DNA of 64,000 nucleotides, from assembly GCF_008274785.1 (NCBI RefSeq), contig NZ_VTPU01000008.1, forward strand, positions 1 to 64,000, in the 5' to 3' direction. Below are positions 34,731 through 43,892 of this stretch, piece after piece. The DNA comes from Halomonas eurihalina (GTDB lineage: Bacteria; Pseudomonadota; Gammaproteobacteria; Pseudomonadales; Halomonadaceae). The notes below the pieces were generated by a model. That model was not told the DNA's origin. It searched no databases and worked only from the letters and a program-made list of their open reading frames with translations. A program made the position numbers and the translations under genes. How positions within the stretch are numbered: the stretch's first letter is position 1; every line of letters starts with the position of its first letter.

Positions 34731-35657
34731 ATGTTGAGTGGCCTGTTGATCGTCCTGCTGCCCCTAGTGCTCGGCTATCTGGTACGCGTTCGCCACCCAA
34801 CGCTCATGGCCGGGATCAATCGGGGCGTGAACGTCTCCATCTACGTGATCCTACTGCTGATGGGCATCAGCCTGGCCGGCCTCGACGACCTCGGCGGCAA
34901 GCTGGCACAACTGGGCGGCCAGTCGCTGCTGCTGTGCGTGGTGATCTCGGCCTGCAACCTGACGGCCCTGGCCTGGCTGTCACGTCGCCTGCGCCTCGAG
35001 GTTGACGCTTCCCGAGCAGTGGCCGGCGCGCCCACCAGCAAGCTGGCCGCCATGGCGGGCTCGCTGTCGCTGATCGGCATGGTGCTAGCCGGCGTTATCC
35101 TCGGCCTGGTGGCAGAAGGAGCGCTGGGCGAGCCCCTGTTCGCCTGGGCCGAGACGCTTTCCGAATGGGTTCTCTACGCCCTGCTGGCCCTGATCGGCTG
35201 CCAGCTCAGAAACTCCGGCATGCCGCTCAGGCAGATCCTGCTCAACCGCTTCGGCCTGGCCATCGCCAGCGTCCTGGCGGCGAGCTCGCTGATCGGCGGG
35301 CTGCTGGCCGCCCCGCTGCTCGACCTGCGCTGGAACGAAGGACTGGCCATGGCCGCCGGCTTCGGCTGGTACTCGCTGTCCGGCATCCTGATCGGCGACC
35401 AGTTGGGGCCGCTGCTCGGCGGCATCGCCTTTCTCAACGATCTGTTCCGTGAACTCGTCGCCTTCGTGCTGATTCCGCTGGTCATCCAGCGCCATGCCGC
35501 CCTGGCCATCGGCTATGGCGGCGCCACCTCCATGGACTTCACCCTCCCGGTGATCCAGCAGCACGGCGGTGTTGCCTGCGTGCCGGTCGCCGTGGTCAGC
35601 GGCTTCATTCTCTCGCTGCTCTCGCCGCCGCTGATCCTGTTCCTGCTGACGCTGTAG
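34731..35657 (+). CDS. lysO: Lysine exporter LysO family
   Basis: 308 residues, 8-9 predicted membrane helices, as in Escherichia coli LysO (YbjE, 299 residues). Conserved family segments include INRGVNVSIYVILLLMGISL, GCQLRNSG, the acidic/aromatic stretch AAGFGWYSLSGILIGDQLGP, and GGATSMDFTLPVIQQHGG, whose Asp is conserved. LysO exports L-lysine and toxic analogues using the proton-motive force. Regulation in enterobacteria is by ArgP; no riboswitch-like leader was recognised here. An AAGGAA ribosome site lies before ATG 34731. Confidence 0.9.
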   Translation: MLSGLLIVLLPLVLGYLVRVRHPTLMAGINRGVNVSIYVILLLMGISLAGLDDLGGKLAQLGGQSLLLCVVISACNLTALAWLSRRLRLEVDASRAVAGAPTSKLAAMAGSLSLIGMVLAGVILGLVAEGALGEPLFAWAETLSEWVLYALLALIGCQLRNSGMPLRQILLNRFGLAIASVLAASSLIGGLLAAPLLDLRWNEGLAMAAGFGWYSLSGILIGDQLGPLLGGIAFLNDLFRELVAFVLIPLVIQRHAALAIGYGGATSMDFTLPVIQQHGGVACVPVAVVSGFILSLLSPPLILFLLTL

Positions 35658-35886
35658 GCCCATTGGGTGACGAGCGCCTCGAATACATCCGTCATCCGCA
35701 CTTGCTGACCCTGGCCAGTACAGATATCCGGACCATGCCAAGCTAGGTGGTCGAGCCGACCAGGACTTTCTGCCGGCCCGATGCTCGTCCAGGCCTGCTC
35801 ACCAGCGGCGGTCCCAAGGGATCGCCGCTTTGGCATGCCCCTTCTGTGCTCCCGAGACCATGACCTACGCCCCACCCTTACGCCGC
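35658..35886. other. Upstream part of the lysO-malE intergenic region
   Basis: No credible gene lies between lysO and malE (341 bp in total). This distal part holds one isolated MalT-core-like hexamer (TCATCC at 35695, GGATGA on the other strand) and a GCGGCG/CGCCGC hairpin around 35813-35834. No terminator with a T-run was found for lysO. Confidence 0.35.
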
Positions 35887-35909
35887 CCTCCTCCCGCTCA
35901 GGGAGGAGG
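35887..35909 (+). promoter_or_regulatory. Inverted pair of MalT-box-like sites upstream of malE
   Basis: CCTCCTCCC (35887-35895) and GGGAGGAGG (35901-35909) are a perfect inverted pair separated by GCTCA. Each arm matches the MalT box consensus GGGGA(T/G)GAGG in 9 of 10 positions. The pair sits 90 nt before the malE start, and a MalT-type activator is encoded at 43893-46601. As RNA it would also form a 9-bp hairpin, but the position in front of a mal operon favours activator binding. Confidence 0.6.
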
Positions 35910-35998
35910 CACCCACCCAATGGATCGGCGAGCCTTGCCGGGTACCCACTCACGCATATTCACGACACCGTCACCACAACAAGAAGGGAGTCGACATC

Positions 35999-37195
35999 AT
36001 GACCCCACGCCTGCACTCCGTCTCCTTCCTGCTGGCCGCCACTTTGAGCGCCGGAGCCGCCCTGCCTGCTCTGGCCTTCGAGGACGACCGCCTGACCATC
36101 TGGATCGGCGACAACAAGGGCCCCCAGGGCATCCGCGAGGTAGCCGAGCGGTTCACGGCCGATACCGGCATCGACATCGACCTCGTCAACCCCGACGACA
36201 TCACCAATCGTTTCCAGCAGGCTGCCGGCAGCGGCCAAGGGCCGGACATCGTGATCTTCGCCCACGACCGCATGGGCGAGTGGGCCCAGAGCGGCCTGCT
36301 CAAGGCCGTCGCCCCCTCCGACAGCTACCGTGAGCGCTACTTCGACTTCACCTGGAACGCCGTCGAGTGGAACGGCGAAACCTACGGTTATCCCATCTCG
36401 GTGGAGTCGCTGGGCCTGATCTACAACAAGGCCCTGGTGGAGACAGCCCCCGAGAGCTTCGCCGATCTCGCCGCGCTCGACGCCGAGCTCGAACAGGAGG
36501 GCAAAAAGGCCATCCTCTTCAACTACGGCGAGCCCTACTTCAGTTGGCCGTTGCTGGCAGCCAATGGCGGCTACCCCTTCCGGCGCACCGAGGAGGGCTA
36601 TGAGATCAGCGATATCGGCGTCAACAACGCCGGAGCCATTGAAGGTGCCCGCCTGCTGCGTGAGTTGATCGAGAGCGGTGTGCTGCCCGAGGGCACCGAC
36701 TACAGTGTCACCGATACGCGGTTCAACAAGGGCGAGGTAGCCGCCATGATCAGCGGCCCCTGGGCCTGGAGCAACCTGGAGCAGAGCGGCATCGACTTCG
36801 GCGTGGCGCTACTGCCCAGGGTCGGCGACGAGCGGGCCAAGCCGTTGTTCGGGGTGATGGCGGCGATGATCAACTCGGCCTCGCCCAACGATTTTCTGGC
36901 TACCGAGTTCCTCGAGAGCTACCTGCTTGAGGAGGAGGGCCTGCGCACCTTCAACGGCGATGGCTCGCTGGGCGCCATGGCCCACAAGGCCTACCAGCAG
37001 GACCTGGAGAGCAATCCGCGGATCGCCGCGACCCTGGCCAATGCCGAGATTGGCGAGCCGATGCCGAACATTCCCGAGATGGGGGCCTTCTGGTCGGCCA
37101 TGGAACCGGCGCTGCAGAACATCGGCAGCGGCCGCCAGTCGCCGCAGGCGGCGCTGGACGCCGCCGCCGAGCGCATCCGCACCGCCATCGAGTAA
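35999..37195 (+). CDS. malE: Maltose/maltodextrin-binding periplasmic protein
   Basis: 398 residues with a Sec signal peptide (VSFLLAATLSAGAALPALAF; cleavage near residue 26). The mature part starts EDDRLTIWIGDNKGPQGIRE, very close to MalE, with FAHDRMGEWAQSGLL, WNGETYGYPISVESLGLIYN, ISGPWAWSNLEQSGIDFGVA and MGAFWSAMEPALQNIGSGRQ. It captures maltose and maltodextrins and delivers them to MalFGK. AAGGGAG lies 8 nt before ATG 35999. It is first in malE-malF-malG. The ATPase malK is encoded separately at 40897-42012 on the other strand. Confidence 0.95.
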   Translation: MTPRLHSVSFLLAATLSAGAALPALAFEDDRLTIWIGDNKGPQGIREVAERFTADTGIDIDLVNPDDITNRFQQAAGSGQGPDIVIFAHDRMGEWAQSGLLKAVAPSDSYRERYFDFTWNAVEWNGETYGYPISVESLGLIYNKALVETAPESFADLAALDAELEQEGKKAILFNYGEPYFSWPLLAANGGYPFRRTEEGYEISDIGVNNAGAIEGARLLRELIESGVLPEGTDYSVTDTRFNKGEVAAMISGPWAWSNLEQSGIDFGVALLPRVGDERAKPLFGVMAAMINSASPNDFLATEFLESYLLEEEGLRTFNGDGSLGAMAHKAYQQDLESNPRIAATLANAEIGEPMPNIPEMGAFWSAMEPALQNIGSGRQSPQAALDAAAERIRTAIE

Positions 37196-37270
37196 CCGTG
37201 TTCCTTCCAGAGTCCATGACCCGGCCGGCCGTGAACCACGCCCAGGCCGGGGCAGACCGCAGGTGACCCC

Positions 37271-38845
37271 ATGTTTGTGACCAACGCCTCGCGCGGCTTG
37301 CCGCGCCATCGCTCCCGCTACCCCGCCGAGCGCTACACCCGCTGGGCACTGCGTGCCCTGACCATACTGCTGGTACTGGCCATGCTCTGGTTGGTGTTGG
37401 CCTTCCACCTGCGCGGCCAGTGGATGTTCTCGCTGCTGTTCCTCGTACTGGGGGCCAGCCTGGCGATCGTGTTCGGCAAGCGTGAGCTGATGAGTCATCG
37501 CTACATCTTCCCGGCACTGGCCGGGATGGGCGTGTTCGTGATCTTCCCGCTGCTCTATACCATCGGCATCAGCTTCAGCAATTACAGTTCGAGCAACCTG
37601 CTCAGCGAGGAGCGGGTGCGAGCGCAGTTCCTCGACCAGACCTACCAGGCCGAGGGGCAGGCCTTCGATTTCCAACTGGTCCGTGAGGGAAATCGGACGC
37701 GCCTCTATCTGGAGGCCAAGGGCGCCGGCAAGTTGGAGGGCGTGCGGCAACTGATATCCGAGCCCCTGGCACACGCCGAGGCGGGGCAACCCCTGGCGAT
37801 CGAGCCAGTCCAGGCGAGCCCGCCGGGCGAGGCGCTGAACTTGCGCGAGGTGATCGCCCGGCGCGATACCCTTGAGGCCCTGACCCTGGTGGCATCGGAC
37901 GGCACCGAGCTCAAGATGGCCGGCCTGCGCAGCTTCGCGCCGATGCTGCCGCGCTTTGCCGAGAACCCCGACGGCAGCCTGACCGACCGGCGCGACGGCA
38001 CCACCCTGACGCCCGACCACGAGCGCGGCTTCTTCGTCACCGAGGACGGCGAGCGGCTCACCCCCGGCTGGCCGGTCGCGGTGGGCCTGGACAACTACAC
38101 CAAGATCTTCACCGACCCGGACATTCGCGGCCCCTTCCTGCAGATCTTCGTCTGGACCTTCGTCTTCGCCGGGCTGACGGTGGTGTTCACCCTGGCGGTG
38201 GGCTTCGTGCTGGCATCGCTGCTGCAGTGGGAGCATCTGCGCGGCAAGGCCCTCTACCGCACCCTGCTGATCCTGCCCTATGCGGTGCCGGCCTTCATCT
38301 CGATCCTGATCTTCAAGGGCATGTTCAACCAGAACTACGGGGAGATAAACCTGATCCTCGAGAATCTGTTCGGCATCAGTCCCGACTGGTTCACCGACCC
38401 GGCGCTGGCCCGCACCATGCTGCTGATCGTCAACACCTGGCTGGGCTATCCCTATATGCTGCTGCTGTGCATGGGGCTGATCCAGTCGATCCCCCGCGAC
38501 CTCTTCGAGGCCTCGGCGGTGGACGGTGGCGGGCCACTGACCAACTTGTTCAGGATCACACTGCCGCTGATCCTCAAGCCGCTGATGCCGCTACTGATTG
38601 CCGCCTTCGCCTTCAACTTCAACAACTTCGTGTTGATCGCCCTGCTCACCGAAGGAAGCCCGGACATCCTCGGCGCAAGCACGCCGGCAGGCACCACCGA
38701 CCTGCTGGTCAGCTACACCTACCGCATTGCCTTCCAGGATGCCGGCCAGAACTTCGGCCTGGCGGCGGCCATCGCCACCCTGATCTTCCTGCTGGTGGTC
38801 GGCCTCTCGGTGCTCAACCTGCGTCTGTCCAAGGTCAAGGTCTAA
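37271..38845 (+). CDS. malF: Maltose ABC transporter permease MalF
   Basis: 524 residues. Three N-terminal membrane helices are followed by a large periplasmic P2 loop (about residues 100-270), which is diagnostic of MalF and contacts MalE. The second half has the core helices and the EAA loop around [20 protein letters not shown] near 415, which docks on MalK. The substrate is maltose/maltodextrin. It begins 75 nt after malE with AGGTGA just upstream of the ATG, and lies 13 nt before malG. Confidence 0.95.
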   Translation: MFVTNASRGLPRHRSRYPAERYTRWALRALTILLVLAMLWLVLAFHLRGQWMFSLLFLVLGASLAIVFGKRELMSHRYIFPALAGMGVFVIFPLLYTIGISFSNYSSSNLLSEERVRAQFLDQTYQAEGQAFDFQLVREGNRTRLYLEAKGAGKLEGVRQLISEPLAHAEAGQPLAIEPVQASPPGEALNLREVIARRDTLEALTLVASDGTELKMAGLRSFAPMLPRFAENPDGSLTDRRDGTTLTPDHERGFFVTEDGERLTPGWPVAVGLDNYTKIFTDPDIRGPFLQIFVWTFVFAGLTVVFTLAVGFVLASLLQWEHLRGKALYRTLLILPYAVPAFISILIFKGMFNQNYGEINLILENLFGISPDWFTDPALARTMLLIVNTWLGYPYMLLLCMGLIQSIPRDLFEASAVDGGGPLTNLFRITLPLILKPLMPLLIAAFAFNFNNFVLIALLTEGSPDILGASTPAGTTDLLVSYTYRIAFQDAGQNFGLAAAIATLIFLLVVGLSVLNLRLSKVKV

Positions 38846-38858
38846 GAGGAGTCATTTC

Positions 38859-39749
38859 ATGGCCATGGTTCAACCCCGTTCCATCCGCGCCCGCAAGCTG
38901 GGCGCCCAGCTGGCTCTGCTGGGCTTCGTCGCCATGGTGGTGTTTCCGTTGCTGCTGGTGATTTCGATCTCCTTCCGCGAGGGCAACTTCGCTACCGGCA
39001 GCCTGATCCCCGAGCGTTTCTCCCTGGAACACTGGGCGCTGGCCTTCGGCATCCCCTGGGAACGCCCCGACGGCAGTGTCATCCAGCCGCCGTTCCCGGT
39101 GCTGCTGTGGCTGTGGAACTCGATCAAGGTGGCAATGGTGTCCTCGTTGATGATCCTGGCGCTTTCCACCACCAGCGCCTATGCCTTCGCGCGGATGCGC
39201 TTCAAGGGCAAGGCGCCGATCCTCAAGGGCATGCTGATATTCCAGATGTTCCCGGCGGTACTGTCGCTGGTGGCCCTCTACGCGCTGTTCGACCGCCTCG
39301 GGCAACTGGTGCCCTGGCTGGGCATCAATACCCATGGCGCGCTGATCCTCGCCTCGCTGGGTGCGGTGGCGCTGCACATCTGGACCATCAAGGGCTACTT
39401 CGAGTCCATCGATGGTTCCCTGGAGGAGGCCGCCATGGTCGACGGCGCCAGCACCTGGCAGGCCTTCCGGCATATCCTGCTGCCGCTGTCGGTACCGATC
39501 CTGATAGTGGTGTTCATCCTCGCCTTCATCATGTCGATCATGGAATACCCGATGGCCTCGGTGCTGCTGATCGACGAGGACAAGCTGACCCTGGCCGTCG
39601 GCTCCCAGCAGTACCTCGCCGAGCACAACCAGCGTTGGGGCGACTTCGCCGCCGCGGCGGTGCTCTCCGGGCTGCCCATCACCCTGGTCTTCCTGCTCTG
39701 CCAGCGCTGGATCGTCAGCGGGCTGACGTCAGGGGGCGTCAAGGGCTGA
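38859..39749 (+). CDS. malG: Maltose ABC transporter permease MalG
   Basis: 296 residues, six predicted helices. The EAA loop is [20 protein letters not shown] near 190, and the C-terminus [14 protein letters not shown] is the characteristic MalG tail that inserts at the MalK dimer interface. The loop before the second helix ([20 protein letters not shown]) matches MalG. The gene closes the malEFG operon; an intrinsic terminator follows 47 nt downstream. Confidence 0.95.
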   Translation: MAMVQPRSIRARKLGAQLALLGFVAMVVFPLLLVISISFREGNFATGSLIPERFSLEHWALAFGIPWERPDGSVIQPPFPVLLWLWNSIKVAMVSSLMILALSTTSAYAFARMRFKGKAPILKGMLIFQMFPAVLSLVALYALFDRLGQLVPWLGINTHGALILASLGAVALHIWTIKGYFESIDGSLEEAAMVDGASTWQAFRHILLPLSVPILIVVFILAFIMSIMEYPMASVLLIDEDKLTLAVGSQQYLAEHNQRWGDFAAAAVLSGLPITLVFLLCQRWIVSGLTSGGVKG

Positions 39750-39795
39750 GAACCTCCTCGTAAGGCTTCCCACGTCCTGACAAGACGCTGACTTA

Positions 39796-39817
39796 CCCGG
39801 CCATTCGGCCGGGTTTT
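39796..39817 (+). terminator. Intrinsic terminator of malEFG
   Basis: CCCGGCC (39796-39802) and GGCCGGG (39807-39813) form a perfect 7-bp stem with loop ATTC, followed by TTTT (39814-39817). Confidence 0.85.
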
Positions 39818-40208
39818 ATGCTGGCGAGGCTCATTGCGGGAAGAAAGCTCAACACTGGTCAGCCGCGACACCTCGCCCAGTAGCCGCGAAGCTCCACCTC
39901 CACCGTTGCTCGATGTGTCTCGATGTCCGCCATGCTGACCTCGACGTTCCGCTCAATCACCTCCTCCCTGTTGGCGCGCAAGCCATCCCGCGCCGAGTCG
40001 CTGGCACGCGCCGGCAGTGATCGTGGACCCGGCAGTGGTCGTGGACATAGGGGGCATGAGGGCTTTCCCTGCCGTGAGGAGGGCAGGTTCCAAATCGAGA
40101 AGACATGAAGTACCGCAACGAAACTGCCCAGGACGCAAGCGCCAGGGCAGGAAGAGCGAGCGCAGATGAGCGAGCCCGCTTCGGTGATGGATCAGCCCCG
40201 TCGCGGGG
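39818..40208. other. 391-bp gap between the malG terminator and maa
   Basis: No credible gene. Short frames on both strands (for example 39923-40108 +, 39953-40276 -) lack ribosome sites and recognisable content. No repeat or clear terminator for the minus-strand maa gene was identified. Confidence 0.4.
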
Positions 40209-40781
40209 TCATTCTTCCATGGCTCGGTTCTCAATCTTGCGAATGACGCGACAGGGGTTGCCCGCGGCAAAGACATCGGCCGGAATATCGCTCGTCACGA
40301 CACTGCCCGCACCGATGACACTACGCGGGCCAACCGACACACCCGGGTTGATGATGGCACCGCCTCCGAGCCAACAGTCGTCGCCAATGGCGATGGGGCG
40401 CCCTGCCTCCTGTCCGCTGCGACGGGTCTTGGCATCCAACGGGTGGGTGGCCGTATAGAGCTGTACGCCAGGCCCCAACAACACGTTATCGCCGATCGTC
40501 ACCGGTGCGACATCCAGCACGACGCAGTTGAAATTGAAGAAAACGTTCTCGCCCAACCAGATATGACAGCCATAGTCGCAGTAGAAAGGCGCTTCTACCC
40601 AGAGATGGGGCCCGGCATTGGGGATGAGTTCACGTAGCAAGCGGGCGCGCTCGTCCTCTTCATCATCACGACTGTCGTTCAAGGCCCTCGTCAAGAGACG
40701 TGCCCGGCGGCGTAGTGCCTGTAATTCGGCGTCGCGAGGGTCATAGAGCTCGCTCGCCAGCATTTTCTCGCGTTCCGTCAT
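40209..40781 (-). CDS. maa: Maltose O-acetyltransferase
   Basis: 190 residues of the left-handed beta-helix (hexapeptide) acetyltransferase family. It has an N-terminal mac domain (REKMLASELYDPRDAELQAL) and then hexapeptide turns (APVTIGDNVLLGPGVQLYTA, PIAIGDDCWLGGGAIINPGV, PRSVIGAGSVVTSDIPADV). The catalytic His is in TATHPLDAKTR. Maa acetylates maltose and glucose with acetyl-CoA, probably a detoxification of excess sugar. Its place downstream of malK in the mal region supports Maa over LacA or NodL. The gap after malK is 115 bp. Confidence 0.88.
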   Translation of the reverse strand: MTEREKMLASELYDPRDAELQALRRRARLLTRALNDSRDDEEDERARLLRELIPNAGPHLWVEAPFYCDYGCHIWLGENVFFNFNCVVLDVAPVTIGDNVLLGPGVQLYTATHPLDAKTRRSGQEAGRPIAIGDDCWLGGGAIINPGVSVGPRSVIGAGSVVTSDIPADVFAAGNPCRVIRKIENRAMEE

Positions 40782-40896
40782 GCGTGTCGCCCGATTCGCG
40801 TGTCCAGGCCCTACATCCTAAGGCCATCTGGGTGATTTTTCCTTTCGGGCCTGAGCTGACAAGAGCCAAGGACCGGGTTCGGAGCGAGCAGGCACC

Positions 40897-41999
<1,103 letters not shown>

Positions 42000-42012
<13 letters not shown>

Positions 42013-43688
42013 GACGAATCCTCCTGGTCGGATTGCGGGCAGCGAGCGATGGCGATGCCATACGCCGGCAGGGTGAGAGTGCCGCCCTGCCAATGGCCGT
42101 TGACCATCGCTGGGGCGTCATCGAAGGCGCGCGCAGCGCGCGGGGCCGGCAGCTCGCGAAGCTCTCCGGCGAAGTTCAGTGCCACCAGCAGGCGCTCGCC
42201 GGGGGCGCTCGACGGATGGCATCGCTCAAGGCACAGCACCTCGTCACGCACCGGATGGTAGGCGATGTCGCCCTTGACCAGCGCCGGCTGGGTACGGCGG
42301 AAGGCCAGGAAGTCGCGGGTAGCGTTGAGCAGCGAGTCCGGCTCTCGATCCTGCTGGTCCACGGCCAGCCCCAGGTGCTCGTCGGGCACCGGAAGCCAGG
42401 ATGCGCCCCTGGAGAAACCACCGTGGGGAGCATCGGCCTTCCACGGCATGGGGGTACGGCATCCGTCACGGCCCTTGTAGGCCGGCCAGAAGGTGATGCC
42501 GGCGGGATCGACCAACTGCTCGAAGCTCAGTTCGGCCTCGCTCAAGCCCAGCTCCTCGCCCTGGTAGAGGCAGATGCTGCCACGCTGAGTCAGCAGGAAG
42601 GCCAGATAGAGACGCAGCTTGGCAGCATCGTCCTCGGCATCCCAGCGGGTCGCCAAGCGGGTGACATCGTGGTTGCCCAGTGCCCAGCAGGGCCAGCCAT
42701 CTTCGATGCGCGCCTCCATCTCGGTCAGGATGCCGCGCAGGTACTCGGGGTCATGACGCTCGCCGAGCAGATCGAAGGAGTAGGCCATGTGCAGGCGCTT
42801 GCCGCCCTTGGAATACTCGGCCATCACGCCCAGCGAGTCGTCGTCGCCGACCTCGCCGACGCTGGTCGTACCAGGGTACTCGTCAAGCAGCGCGCGCAGT
42901 CGCTCGAGGAAGGCCAGGTTCTCCGGCTGGGTCTTGTCGTAGAGGTGCTGCTGGTAGCCATAGGGGTTGTCGGGGCGTACCCCGATGAAACCCTCCGGGA
43001 TATCTTCCCTCGGCGGGTTGTCCTTGAGCTCGCCGTGGGTGCAGAAGTTCACTGCATCCAGGCGGAAACCGTCGACACCACGCTCCAGCCAGAAGCGGAC
43101 CTCGCCGAGGATGGCCTCGACCACCTCAGGATTGCGGAAATTGAGGTCCGGCTGCTCGACCAGGAAGTTGTGCAGGTAATACTGGCAGCGGCGGGTGTCC
43201 CACTGCCAGGCCGAGCCGCCGAAGATCGCCTGCCAGTTGGTGGGCGGGGCGCCGTCGGGCCGGGGGTCGGCCCACACGTACCAGTCACCCTTGGGATTGT
43301 CGCGGCTTTCACGGCTTTCCTGGAACCAGGCATGCGCATCGGAGGTGTGGGAGAGCACCTGGTCGATGGTGACCTTGAGGCCGCGGGCATGGGCGGCCTC
43401 CACCAGACGGTCGAAGTCGGCCAAGGTACCGAACATGGGGTCGACATCGCGATAATCGCTGACGTCGTAGCCGAAATCGAGCATCGGCGAGGTAAAGAAC
43501 GGCGACAGCCAGATAGCGTCGACATTCAGTGAGGCGATGTAGTCGAGCCGGTCGATCACCCCCTGCAGGTCGCCGATGCCATCGCCGCTCGCGTCCATGA
43601 AGCTGCGTGGGTAGATCTGGTAGATCACCGCACCACGCCACCAGTCGGCGCCCTGTCGGCCGAGGTACTGGGAAGTGTCTGTGGTCAT
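42000..43688 (-). CDS. GH13 alpha-glucosidase
   Basis: 562 residues of the oligo-1,6-glucosidase/alpha-glucosidase GH13 branch. The N-terminus WWRGAVIYQIYPRSFMDASG is typical; the nucleophile Asp is in GVDGFRLDAVNF (Asp 211), the acid/base Glu in GTTSVGEVGDDD (Glu 279), and the transition-state Asp in WALGNHDVTRL (Asp 341). Overall similarity by eye is to halomonad alpha-glucosidases that hydrolyse maltose and transglucosylate. No signal peptide is present, so it acts on imported maltodextrins in the cytoplasm. ATG 43688 is preferred (GAGGA upstream). MalT-box-like sites lie about 95-140 nt before the start. A second GH13 at 51795 is closely related. Confidence 0.92.
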
Positions 43689-43783
43689 GTGCCGGGTCCT
43701 CGTCGTGGATGGGCGTCGGCGTTGGAGCCGCACCCGCGGGAAAAGCGTCACGCTCATGGTGGCGGCAGGACCGGCGCGAGAGA

Positions 43784-43826
43784 TCCTCCCGCGGGATGAG
43801 CGACAGGCGTAGGTGGGGGGAGGAGG
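43784..43826 (-). promoter_or_regulatory. Cluster of MalT-box-like sites upstream of the glucosidase-malK operon
   Basis: TCCTCCC (43784-43790, GGGAGGA on the minus strand) and GGGATGAG (43793-43800) form an inverted pair. GGGGAGGAGG (43817-43826) matches the MalT box consensus GGGGA(T/G)GAGG exactly. The sites lie 95-140 nt before the glucosidase start and just behind malT. The same inverted layout occurs before malE at 35887-35909. Confidence 0.6.
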
Positions 43827-43892
43827 CGCCAGCCCGGATGTGCCGCATCTGTGGACGCAAGGAGGACGCGAGCAGTTGGTGCCATATTCGGG

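Noticed and set aside
35813..35834. GCGGCG/CGCCGC inverted repeat as terminator of lysO
   Set aside because: It is about 155 nt past the stop codon, has no T-run, and such GC arms are frequent by chance here.
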